Assembly: GCF_021261325.1 (NCBI RefSeq)
Contig: NZ_JAJSBI010000020.1
Location: 122,828 to 186,827 of the forward strand
DNA: 64,000 bases
Direction: 5' to 3'
From: Streptomyces guryensis
GTDB taxonomy: Bacteria > Actinomycetota > Actinomycetes > Streptomycetales > Streptomycetaceae
The notes under the pieces were generated by a model that saw only the letters and a program-made list of their open reading frames with translations, searched no databases and was not told the DNA's origin. Below are positions 57,303-64,000 of the stretch, piece by piece (the stretch's first letter is position 1; each line of letters begins with the position of its first letter). The position numbers were made by a program, and so were the translations under genes.

Positions 57303-58163
57303 ATGCGTCCCGATGACTGGCACCTCACCGACGACCTGGACACCTTCCTGACGCGCGCCGGGAGCTTCCTTCGCTCCCGCCCGGCCCTGCACACCGTCCC
57401 GCTGACGGTGACTGACGGACTGCGGACGCGCGGCTCGCGGTACTACGGCGCCGAGGCGCCCTACTTCGGCGTCATGGAGTCGGAGGGCACAGTCCGCGCA
57501 GCCTACTTCCGCACCCCTCCCTACCGGCTGAGCGTCACGCCCCTCACGCCCGAGGAGGCCGACTCCCTCGCCGCCCACCTGGCCGGTCTGGGGCGCCCGG
57601 TACCGGGAGTCATGGGTGAGCGCTCCACGGTCGACGCCCTGACGCGGTCCTGGGAGGGCCGCACCGGCGTGACGGCCACGCTGCACCAGCGGCAGCGGCT
57701 GTACCGGCTCGGCACACTGACGGTCCCGCAGCCGGTGCCGAAGGGGCGGCCGAGGATCGCCGACGCGGCGGACCGGGAGCAGTTGGTGCGCTGGTACGGC
57801 GAGTTCCTGGAGGCGGTCGGCGAGAGCGGCGCGGAGCGTGCGCAGGGGTGGGCCGACTCGCGCATCTCCTACGGCGGGACGACGTTCTGGGAGGCTCCCG
57901 ACGGGACCCCCGTGGCCATGGCGGGGGTGACACGGATGGTCGCCGGGCAGATCCGGGTCGCACCCGTCTACACCCCGGTCCACCTGCGCGGCCGCGGATA
58001 CGCCGGGGCGGTCACGGCCGAGGTCAGCAGGGCCGCGCTCGCGGCGGGCGCGGAGGAGGTGCTGCTGTTCACGGACCTCGCCAACCCGACCAGCAACGCC
58101 CTGTACCAGCGGATCGGGTACCGGCCGGTGGCGGACTTCGCGGTGTACGACTTCACGGCGTGA
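57303..58163 (+). CDS. GNAT-family N-acetyltransferase, two-domain type
   Basis: A 286-residue protein. The N-terminal half is a diverged GNAT-like domain (LRTRGSRYYGAEAPYFGVME). The C-terminal half has PVYTPVHLRGRGYAGAVTAE with the acetyl-CoA loop RGRGYAG and TSNALYQRIGYRPVADFAVY. Comparable Streptomyces proteins are unassigned acetyltransferases. ATG at 57303. The gap to the previous gene is 62 bases. Confidence 0.85.
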   Translation: MRPDDWHLTDDLDTFLTRAGSFLRSRPALHTVPLTVTDGLRTRGSRYYGAEAPYFGVMESEGTVRAAYFRTPPYRLSVTPLTPEEADSLAAHLAGLGRPVPGVMGERSTVDALTRSWEGRTGVTATLHQRQRLYRLGTLTVPQPVPKGRPRIADAADREQLVRWYGEFLEAVGESGAERAQGWADSRISYGGTTFWEAPDGTPVAMAGVTRMVAGQIRVAPVYTPVHLRGRGYAGAVTAEVSRAALAAGAEEVLLFTDLANPTSNALYQRIGYRPVADFAVYDFTA

Positions 58164-58215
58164 GCCGTGACACGGCCCTGTAGCACGATGGGACACGCCG
58201 AGCTGCATTGGTCGA

Positions 58216-58491
58216 ATGAAGACCATCACGCAGCGCGAGTTCCGGAACAACTCCGCCGCCGTCATGGACGCGGTTGAGGCCGGGGAGACGTACCACATCA
58301 CCCGCAATGGCATAGAAGTCGCCGAACTGCGCCCGGTGGCGCGTCGACGCAGGCTGAGCGCCGACGAACTCGTGGCCAAGCATCGGAAGCTTCCACGAGT
58401 GGACCATGCGCGGATGCGTGCCGAGGCGGACGAGTTCTTCGGGAGCGAGGAACGAGTGGACGACGATCCGTGGGAGCGCAAGCGTGGCTGA
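58216..58491 (+). CDS. Phd/YefM-type antitoxin
   Basis: A 91-residue antitoxin. The N-terminal DNA-binding domain MKTITQREFRNNSAAVMDAV, YHITRNGIEVAELRPV is Phd/YefM-like; the C-terminal tail (ADEFFGSEERVDDDPWERK) is the acidic toxin-binding part. It overlaps the toxin gene by 8 bases, so the two are coupled. It should neutralise the PIN toxin and repress the operon together with it. Confidence 0.88.
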   Translation: MKTITQREFRNNSAAVMDAVEAGETYHITRNGIEVAELRPVARRRRLSADELVAKHRKLPRVDHARMRAEADEFFGSEERVDDDPWERKRG

Positions 58492-58888
58492 GCGACACCA
58501 GGAGGGCGTCCTCGACACCTGCACCTACATCGACCTCGATGTGCTCAGCCCGCAGAGTCTCCCCCTCATGTCGGAACTGACCGCCGTGACGTTCACGGAG
58601 CTTCAGCAGGGGGTGGCCATGGCCAAGGATCCTGCGGTCCGGGCGGCGCGGATGGAAAAACTGGGAGCCGCGGTGGCCGACTTCGAGCCGCTGCCCTTCG
58701 ACGGGGACGCCGCTGCCAGGTACGGCACCTTGGTGTCACTGACCATCGCGGCAGACAGGGACCCTCGCCCGAGCCGGATGGACCTGATGATCGCTGCGAT
58801 CGCCTCGGTGAGAGGCCTGCCGCTCTTCACCCGGAATGCCGGGGACTTCAAGGGGCTTGAGAGCGTGGTTCTCGTTGTCCCCGTCTGA
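58484..58888 (+). CDS. PIN-domain (VapC-like) toxin
   Basis: A 134-residue PIN-domain ribonuclease. The acidic catalytic set is visible: VLDTCTYIDLD at the N-terminus, TAVTFTELQQG (Glu), RPSRMDLMIAAIASVRGLPL (Asp) and TRNAGDFKGLE (Asp). GTG at 58484 overlaps the antitoxin by 8 bases. Normally cleaves tRNA or rRNA when free of antitoxin. The module is small, complete and probably functional. Confidence 0.85.
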   Translation: MAERHQEGVLDTCTYIDLDVLSPQSLPLMSELTAVTFTELQQGVAMAKDPAVRAARMEKLGAAVADFEPLPFDGDAAARYGTLVSLTIAADRDPRPSRMDLMIAAIASVRGLPLFTRNAGDFKGLESVVLVVPV

Positions 58889-58908
58889 GCCGGACGCCTT
58901 GCTCCGGC
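58889..58908. terminator. Hairpin between the toxin gene and the convergent oxidase gene
   Basis: GCCGGA (58889-58894) and TCCGGC (58903-58908) pair around 8 bases directly after the toxin stop; the next gene ends 2 bases beyond. Confidence 0.45.
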
Positions 58909-58909
58909 C

Positions 58910-59575
58910 TTACGGCCACAGCAGCTCCTTGGCCCAAGCTCCGTCTCGTCGACGGTAGTTCAGCCGTACGTGCCGTCTGCGTTCGTCCCCCTGGAAGAAC
59001 TCCACCTCGTCCGGCCGCAGGCGGTACAGCGTCCAGGTCGCCACCGGGGCGTCGGGCTCCTGCTGGGCCCGTTCCCAGGCGGCCTCGGATGCCCGTGCCA
59101 ACTCGTCCACGGACTCCAGCACTTCGCTCTGACGTCCGGTGAGGGCGGCGGCGAGTGCGCCGGTCGAGCGGGCGTGCAGGTCGCCCTGGGACTCCTGGGC
59201 AGGCGCGGCGGTGACCGGGCCGCGTACCCGGACCTGGCGGCCCAACGCCGACCAGTAGAAGGCGAGCGCGGCATACGGCCGGGCTGCCAGCTGTCCGCCC
59301 TTGCGGCTGGTCGCATGCGTCGCGAAGGCCCAGCCGTCCGCGTCCGCGCCGTGCAGCATCACGATCCGTACGTCCGGGTGGCCGTCCGCGTCCGAGGTGG
59401 CCAGGGACATCGCGTGCGGCTCCCGCTGTCCGGCAGCCACCGCCTGCGCGAACCACTCCGTGAAGAGGGGCAGCGGCTCGTCGGGTGTGGTCGCCGGGTC
59501 GAAGGGCCGTAGCTCCGTGACCTCCGGGTCCCACACCCGTAGCGACCTCAGCAACTCGTGAAGATCCGTTCCCAT
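58910..59575 (-). CDS. PNP-oxidase-like flavin protein
   Basis: A 221-residue protein of the pyridoxamine phosphate oxidase fold: AMSLATSDADGHPDVRIVML, AFATHATSRKGGQLAARPYA, LAFYWSALGRQVRVRGPVTA and C-terminal VEFFQGDERRRHVRLNYRRR. The order matches PdxH, but the pdxH gene at 10.1 kb is the better housekeeping candidate (SQLGAWASAQSS is replaced here by a longer helix). It may act in a side pathway, like PhzG-type oxidases. Confidence 0.82.
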   Translation of the reverse strand: MGTDLHELLRSLRVWDPEVTELRPFDPATTPDEPLPLFTEWFAQAVAAGQREPHAMSLATSDADGHPDVRIVMLHGADADGWAFATHATSRKGGQLAARPYAALAFYWSALGRQVRVRGPVTAAPAQESQGDLHARSTGALAAALTGRQSEVLESVDELARASEAAWERAQQEPDAPVATWTLYRLRPDEVEFFQGDERRRHVRLNYRRRDGAWAKELLWP

Positions 59576-59914
59576 GCGTCGAGTATCGGCCGCCGACCGC
59601 CGTGGAAGCGCACTCCTCAGCGATCAATACCAGACAGGTTGAACCATCAAGTTCCGCTCGCCGCAATCGCGGGCCCGATCCTGAGCGGTAGTTGCTTCAT
59701 CCAGGGTTCATCTTCCAATGTCCGGTCAGCAATGTCCGGCACATTTTCACCTCATTCGATGCAGGGCCATTCGGGCCCTTTCGTGACAATCCCGAAGGGA
59801 ATGCTCCTCTGTATGCGCGATGGCTGATCCTGGCGCTCCTCCTTTGCTGAAACATTGCCTTGAACATACGTTCCGACCGTCACGGATTATTTGATCTACG
59901 CGGGATGGAATGGC
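59576..59914. other. 339-bp divergent promoter region before the secreted protein gene
   Basis: No gene seen. It contains direct repeats AATGTCCGG at 59717-59725 and 59731-59739 (14-bp period) and a hairpin with AGGGCC (59763-59768) and GGCCCT (59774-59779) followed by TTCGTG. It is the least G+C-rich stretch of this part of the window. Confidence 0.45.
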
Positions 59915-60304
59915 ATGGACATGAAGACAAAGCGGGCAGGGTTCGTAGCGGCAGCCGCTCTGGCTGCGGCTTTCACTCTGGCGCCTTCGGCCTCCGCCGA
60001 GGGAAGTTGGAGCAGTTCCATCTCCAACTGGAAGGGTGGCGACGAATCCCGCCGTTGGACGGACAACCACAACGACGCAGCGAGCACGACCGTCAGTTTC
60101 TCGGGCTGCAGCTTCGGGGGACCCAGCAGCGTGACCCTCGAACTCGACCGGGTCAGAGACTTCCTTCCGGACGTGAGTCACGGCCAGCGGAGCAACTCCT
60201 GCAATACGGTGTCCTGGGGCGAGATCAAGACCAGCGGACAGTTCTACTTCATCTTCATAGGCTCCACCAGGCTCAGCGTCAACAGCGTTGTCACCCGCTA
60301 CTGA
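59915..60304 (+). CDS. Small secreted protein of unknown function
   Basis: A 129-residue exported protein. The Sec signal peptide (MDMKTKRAGF, then VAAAALAAAFTLAPSASA) should be cut after Ala28, leaving about 100 residues with two cysteines (SGCSFGG and SNSCNTVSW) that can form one disulfide. The mature chain is rich in Ser, Thr, Asn and Trp (GSWSSSISNWKGGDESRRWT) and ends SVVTRY, a beta-rich composition. ATG at 59915 or 59921. An ABC exporter and two membrane proteins follow on the same strand, suggesting a bacteriocin- or effector-like role with self-protection; unproven. Confidence 0.75.
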   Translation: MDMKTKRAGFVAAAALAAAFTLAPSASAEGSWSSSISNWKGGDESRRWTDNHNDAASTTVSFSGCSFGGPSSVTLELDRVRDFLPDVSHGQRSNSCNTVSWGEIKTSGQFYFIFIGSTRLSVNSVVTRY

Positions 60305-60376
60305 CAGCATTCGGACCCGTCGGCGGCCTCCGGACTTTCCGGGGCCGTCTCCCCTGGAATTCGACAGAAGGCCGGA

Positions 60377-61120
60377 ATGACCATCCATGTCTCGCGCTGT
60401 TCCTTCGGATACCGGCGCCGGGATCTCGTCCTCGAAGACCTGACACTCGACCTGCCGTCAGGATGCGTTGTGCTCCTCGGACCGAACGGCGCCGGGAAGT
60501 CGACACTGCTGGCACTGCTCGCCTCCGCACGCAGGCCCGGCTCGGGCAGAGTGACACTCGACGACCTCGACACCCGCAGGCGAGGTCATCTGAAGCAGTA
60601 CCGCCGACAGGTCGGCTGGCTGCCGCAGCAGGTGACTCCCGTCCCGGGGCTGCGAGTCAGGGAACAGGCGGCGTACGCCGGCTGGCTGAAGGGTCTGTCG
60701 CGGCGGGACGCATGGGACGGTTCGCTGGAGGCGATCAAGCAGGTCGGACTGGGGGAGCTGGCCGAACGCTCCGCCGCCCAGCTGTCCGGAGGCCAGCTGC
60801 GGCGCCTCGGTATCGCCCAGACACTGGTGCACTCGGCCCGTGTGGTGCTGATGGACGAACCGACCGCCGGTCTCGATCCGACACAGCGCAGGGTGTTCCG
60901 CGCGCTCCTCGACGATCTCAAGGACCGGGCGGACTTCGTGGTCTCCACCCATCAGACAGAGGATCTGGCGCACAGCTACGACTCGGTCATCCTCCTCGAT
61001 CAGGGACGGGTTCTCTTTGAGGGGGCCACCGCCTCCTTTCTCGATCTCGCGCCCGGACAAGTGGCCCAGGAACACCGGGCCGAGGCCGCTTACGCCGGTC
61101 TGGTCAAGGAGGAGATGTAA
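60377..61120 (+). CDS. ABC transporter ATP-binding protein
   Basis: A 247-residue ATPase. Walker A LLGPNGAGKSTLLALLASA (about 33-51), signature QLSGGQLRRLGIAQTLVHSA, Walker B VVLMDEPTAGLDP and H-loop VVSTHQTEDL are complete. The ATG lies 72 bases after the secreted-protein stop; the permease begins 2 bases after its own stop. The subfamily is the one common in antibiotic and bacteriocin self-resistance (ABC-2 type). Confidence 0.9.
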   Translation: MTIHVSRCSFGYRRRDLVLEDLTLDLPSGCVVLLGPNGAGKSTLLALLASARRPGSGRVTLDDLDTRRRGHLKQYRRQVGWLPQQVTPVPGLRVREQAAYAGWLKGLSRRDAWDGSLEAIKQVGLGELAERSAAQLSGGQLRRLGIAQTLVHSARVVLMDEPTAGLDPTQRRVFRALLDDLKDRADFVVSTHQTEDLAHSYDSVILLDQGRVLFEGATASFLDLAPGQVAQEHRAEAAYAGLVKEEM

Positions 61121-61122
61121 GC

Positions 61123-62340
61123 ATGCCGTGGATCACCGTGCTGAGGGTCTCCGTCGCGCCCCGCATCGGCATTCTGCTGGGCCTGTGGCTGGTCGCCTAC
61201 AGCGGCAATGTCAGCAAACTGGTCACCAGCGGGTACTGGGAGTCGGTCGCCGCACAAAGCGCTTCCCTGCTGGTCTGGACGGCACCGGCAGTGGCCGCGT
61301 GCGGTGCTTGGGAGGGGCTGCGCGTCCGGCAGTCGCGGGCCCTGCAAGGGGCGCCGGCGCGGACCTTCATCGGTGTGTCGTTCGCCGCCCTGGCGCCGAC
61401 CCTCGTCATGGGGGTCCTTGCGATGGCGCTGGCCCTCGGTCTGCTCCTGCCGCAGGCCTCAGGCGGACCCAACCTGACCACCGCCGCGGTACTCGGCATG
61501 GAACTGCTCGTGATCGCGGCGCATATCGCCATCGGTTACGTCATCGGGCTCAGCCTGCCCCGAGTGCTGGCCGTTCCCGTCGCGCTGGCGGGCAGCTTCG
61601 TGTGGATGGCCTATCCGGCGGCGATGAACGTCTTCTGGGTCCGGCAGCTCAACGGTACGAACCTCGCCGAGTGCTGCGCGCTCGACCAAGTGGCGGCGCC
61701 CCGCAGCATTCTGGCGCCTGCGCTTGTCTCGATCGGTCTGCTCCTGGCCGCCCGCCTGGTGGTCCTGCGGCAGTGGGGTCCGCGGATCCTGGCCCCCGTT
61801 GCGCTGGCCGCCGCGGTGTCCGTCGCCGCGTGGATCGTCCGTCCTCTTGGATACGACGCGTCCGAACCTCGTCCCACTGCCCTGCGTACCTGCTCGGACA
61901 CGCAGCCGCGGGTGTGCCTCTGGCCCGAACAGCACGGCGCCGCCAAGGATGTCGTCACCTGGGCGACGGATGCACACACCCGTCTGGCAGCCCTGGGCGT
62001 CACCACCGCGGCGGAACTGTCGCCGAGGTCGACCGCGCCGACCGCGCGACAGATTCGGTCTCTCGTCGCGGCGAGTGCTCTGCCGCAGGACATCCCCGAG
62101 TGCGCCAAGCACGGCCAGTGGCCGGGGAACCGCGCTTTCGGACCGCTCACCGTCTGGCTCACCATCACCGCGGGAGAAGACGCCCAGGTCGTCACATCCG
62201 GCTACGCGCCGGACGAAGCCGCGGTCGCCACCCGCGTCCTCGAACTGCCCCGCCAGGACCAGTTGGCCTGGTTCCGGGAGAACGCCAAAACGCTCACCCG
62301 ATGCGACCTGCAGCCCGTTCTCGACCCCAAGCGCTTCTGA
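61123..62340 (+). CDS. ABC-2 type membrane protein with extracytoplasmic C-terminal domain
   Basis: A 405-residue membrane protein. About six helices occur between residues 10 and 245 (RIGILLGLWLVAYSG, FAALAPTLVMGVLAMALALG, GMELLVIAAHIAIGYVIGLS, ALAAAVSVAAWIV). The C-terminal 160 residues are soluble, with three cysteines (RTCSDTQPRVCLW, IPECAKHGQ), and look extracytoplasmic. This unusual domain may bind the substrate or signal. Translationally adjacent to the ATPase gene. Confidence 0.78.
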   Translation: MPWITVLRVSVAPRIGILLGLWLVAYSGNVSKLVTSGYWESVAAQSASLLVWTAPAVAACGAWEGLRVRQSRALQGAPARTFIGVSFAALAPTLVMGVLAMALALGLLLPQASGGPNLTTAAVLGMELLVIAAHIAIGYVIGLSLPRVLAVPVALAGSFVWMAYPAAMNVFWVRQLNGTNLAECCALDQVAAPRSILAPALVSIGLLLAARLVVLRQWGPRILAPVALAAAVSVAAWIVRPLGYDASEPRPTALRTCSDTQPRVCLWPEQHGAAKDVVTWATDAHTRLAALGVTTAAELSPRSTAPTARQIRSLVAASALPQDIPECAKHGQWPGNRAFGPLTVWLTITAGEDAQVVTSGYAPDEAAVATRVLELPRQDQLAWFRENAKTLTRCDLQPVLDPKRF

Positions 62341-62365
62341 ACGACAGAGGGAAACAGAATCATCC

Positions 62366-62995
62366 ATGGACTGGTGGCTTCGAATCCGCCGGGTACCCGC
62401 GGTCTGCGTCGGCCTGTCCGTCTGCCTGGTACTCGGCACTGTCGCCGATTCCATCCAGGTACCGGTGCCGGTCGTGGTGGGCGGACTCTCGTTCTCGTTC
62501 CCGCTGCCGTTTCTGCTGCCGCTCGCACCGGTGTGCCTCATCCTGTACGGGCAGTCCCGTGCGGACGGCGGCGTCGAAGCGACAGCCGTACGACCTGTGA
62601 AGCTGTGGGACACCGGGTTCATGACGGCCTGCGCGGTACTGATGCTGGCCGGAGGCCGGCTCGCGTCGTCCACGACCGGCCACACCCTCGCCGCAGGCAT
62701 GGCCCGTAACTTCCTGGGTTACCTCGGCCTCGCCCTGCTGCTGCGCACGTTCACGGGTGTCCATGTCGCGACGGCAGGCGTCACCCTGTTCCCGATCGCC
62801 TGCGCGGCCTTCGGCGTTCGCTACGGGGTTCCTGCCCCATGGGCCTGGCCACTGCACGAACCCGACTACACACCGGCCTTCGTCGAGGCCACGGCTCTGG
62901 GAGCCGCCGGACTGGCCGTTGCGGCACTCGTCGCTGCCGGCAGACCTAGCAGAACTGCCGGAGGAAGGCCTGCCAGCTCTCGGGGGAGACGGTGA
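62366..62995 (+). CDS. Hypothetical polytopic membrane protein of the ABC cassette
   Basis: A 209-residue membrane protein with about five to six helices (VPAVCVGLSVCLVLGTVADS, FPLPFLLPLAPVCLILYG, TGFMTACAVLMLAGGRL, FLGYLGLALLLRTFTG, ALGAAGLAVAALVAAG). It starts 25 bases after the permease stop. Probably a second membrane subunit. Its last 50 bases overlap the end of the convergent DUF397 gene. Confidence 0.72.
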   Translation: MDWWLRIRRVPAVCVGLSVCLVLGTVADSIQVPVPVVVGGLSFSFPLPFLLPLAPVCLILYGQSRADGGVEATAVRPVKLWDTGFMTACAVLMLAGGRLASSTTGHTLAAGMARNFLGYLGLALLLRTFTGVHVATAGVTLFPIACAAFGVRYGVPAPWAWPLHEPDYTPAFVEATALGAAGLAVAALVAAGRPSRTAGGRPASSRGRR

Positions 62996-63125
62996 CCAGG
63001 GGGCCGTCCTGCTGCTTGCTGTCGCGGACGGCGCGGCCGCCGGGGGCGGTGTCGGCGACCTCGACGCAATTGCCCTCGCCGGCGGAGTACGACGACTTCC
63101 GGAAGGTGCTTACGACCTCGGTCAC
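62946..63125 (-). CDS. DUF397 protein
   Basis: A 59-residue DUF397 protein: FRKSSYSAGEGNCVEVADTA and AVRDSKQQDGPLVTVSPESW are diagnostic. GTG at 63125 overlaps the stop of the upstream DUF5753 regulator gene (GTGA). DUF397 proteins are the usual small partner of such regulators, which form the BldB/AbaA-like regulatory groups in Streptomyces. It overlaps the convergent membrane protein gene by 50 bases. Confidence 0.88.
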   Translation of the reverse strand: MTEVVSTFRKSSYSAGEGNCVEVADTAPGGRAVRDSKQQDGPLVTVSPESWQAFLRQFC

Positions 63126-63877
63126 GATGCGTTTTCCTTGCTGCTTCTCAGTGCGCTCCGCATGAGACGCGCACTGGCCTCCGGTGCCAGTGCTGCCGAT
63201 CGTAGTTGGTCGAACGCGTTGGCGTAAGCCGCGAGATCCTCAGGTGCTTCGAGGACCGAGGTACCTCGCAGGTTCTCCATGGTTACGGCTTCGACGGTCG
63301 GCTCGGACTCGAAGCTGAAGGAGGAGAAGGAGAACGTCGAGCCGGCCACCGCCCCCGCGCTGAACGGCAGCACCTGGATGGTGACGTTCTTCCGCTTGCC
63401 GACCTCAAGGATCCTGGCCACCTGCTCCTGATGGATCGCGACACTCACCATCGGCTGTGTGACGACGGCTTCCCAGAGGATGGCCGTGTACGTTGCTCCG
63501 CCTTCCTCGATCTTGGCCTGTCGGGCCTCGCGCACCTTCACCAACTGGGCGATCCGTTCAGGAGCGATGTAGTGAGGAGTCGCCGCGATAACCGCCTCCG
63601 CATAGGCCGGGGTCTGCAGCAGCCCGGGTACCAGGACCGGTTGCCATTCCCGGATGTACGTCGCATCGTCCTCCAGCGCGATGTAGTCGACGTAGTCCGG
63701 TCGCAGGTGCGCCGCATGTTCGAGCCACCAGCCCCGCCTCTTGGAGTGCTTGGCCAACTCCTCAAGCTTCAGGCGAACTTCGGGATCGTCGACGCCGTAC
63801 GCCTCCAGCATCGCCCGGATCTCAAGCGGGCGGGCGGATACATGCCCGGTCTCGATACGGCTGACCCTGGTCTGGTG
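63122..63877 (-). pseudogene. XRE-family regulator (DUF5753), 5' end removed by an insertion sequence
   Basis: About 250 residues remain. The DUF5753 ligand domain is intact (YIREWQPVLVPGLLQTPAYA, ILWEAVVTQPMVSVAIHQEQ, FSFESEPTVEAVTMENLRG). The helix-turn-helix is cut: the homology begins at HQTRVSRIETGHVS, which is the middle of the usual recognition helix, and the sequence upstream is the end of an IS. The only start is a TTG inside the IS junction. The protein has lost most of its DNA-binding domain. Confidence 0.75.
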
Positions 63878-64000
63878 TGTCAATCCCCTGGTTTCGTAGA
63901 GACCTCTCCTATGCGGCCTGGCACCTCTGGTCGCTCTTCTTGCGTGCTGCGGTGACGGTCCGTTCGAACTCTTCCGGCGGCAGGCCGCCGGCCGCGCTGT
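63878..64000 (-). mobile_element. Right end of an insertion sequence, probably IS3 family
   Basis: On the minus strand the element ends GGGGATTGACA, with terminal CA as in IS3 elements (TG...CA). The transposase stop is 31 bases inside the end. The element runs off the window, so its length, other terminus and target duplication cannot be seen. Confidence 0.6.
63909..64000 (-). CDS. IS transposase, C-terminal fragment cut by window edge
   Basis: The last 29 residues are visible, ending AAGGLPPEEFERTVTAARKK then SDQRCQAA and stop. PPEEFER near the C-terminus resembles the end of IS3-family OrfB transposases (integrase-type, P-x-E-F/Y-E). Too short for certainty. Confidence 0.5.
   Translation of the reverse strand, partial: SAAGGLPPEEFERTVTAARKKSDQRCQAA

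Noticed and set aside
1..64000. CRISPR arrays, rRNA genes and polyketide or NRPS genes
   Set aside because: I found no regularly spaced repeat-spacer arrays, no rRNA sequence and no multidomain synthase; the 16S-like word at 10998-11012 is a ribosome-binding site on the minus strand, not an rRNA end.

Overview
The window is high-GC DNA with compact genes, stop-start overlaps of the ATGA and GTGA type, GTG starts and families typical of Streptomyces (DmdR1-type DtxR regulator, AtuA-family protein, DUF397/DUF5753 pair, short GntR cassette, Prim-Pol fragment protein). From memory, not from a search, the order of the cinnamate-CoA ligase, second citrate synthase, dmdR1 and ECF sigma genes matches the S. 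coelicolor chromosome around SCO4380-SCO4412. I therefore read most of 1-31 kb as core chromosome.

Layout. 1-8.7 kb is one acyl-CoA catabolic operon: AtuA-family protein, acyl-CoA carboxylase beta and biotin-carrying alpha subunits, acyl-CoA dehydrogenase, 4-coumarate-type CoA ligase, enoyl-CoA hydratase and TetR regulator. 8.7-16.9 kb holds a second citrate synthase divergent from pdxH, a RidA-GNAT fusion, a PAS protein, a SIS protein, dmdR1 and an alpha/beta-hydrolase-fold protein without its serine. 17-31 kb holds an ABC exporter, a Prim-Pol protein, an NsdA-like regulator, a proline-rich membrane protein, a lipoprotein receptor, purU, an ECF sigma/anti-sigma pair, a STAS protein and an EF-hand protein.

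30-56.6 kb is a large, discontinuous catabolic region: CoA ligases, amidohydrolase, three acyl-CoA dehydrogenases, cyclase, SDR, zinc alcohol dehydrogenase, flavin reductase, enoyl-CoA hydratase, NDP-forming acyl-CoA synthetase, DoxX and a zinc-ribbon OB-fold protein. Seven copies of a 15-bp palindrome, consensus CTGACGNNNCGTCAG, stand in front of its transcription units, so it looks like one regulon controlled by a repressor I do not see here. It is interrupted by transporter and regulator genes (40.9-45.8 kb) and a small accessory island (45.8-48.7 kb) with gene remnants, a Cys-rich two-gene unit, a methyltransferase and a short GntR cassette.

56.6-64 kb is mixed accessory DNA: two GNAT proteins, a Phd/PIN toxin-antitoxin pair, a second PNP-oxidase-like protein, a secreted small protein followed by an ABC exporter, and a DUF5753 regulator with its DUF397 partner. 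The regulator has lost its N-terminus to an insertion sequence that runs off the right edge.

The most promising unexplained signals are the 15-bp operator family, a 12-codon ORF with a near-perfect Shine-Dalgarno on the minus strand at 10953-11012, a 21-nt dispersed repeat that has entered the coding region of an acyl-CoA dehydrogenase, and the secreted-protein/ABC cassette at 60 kb.
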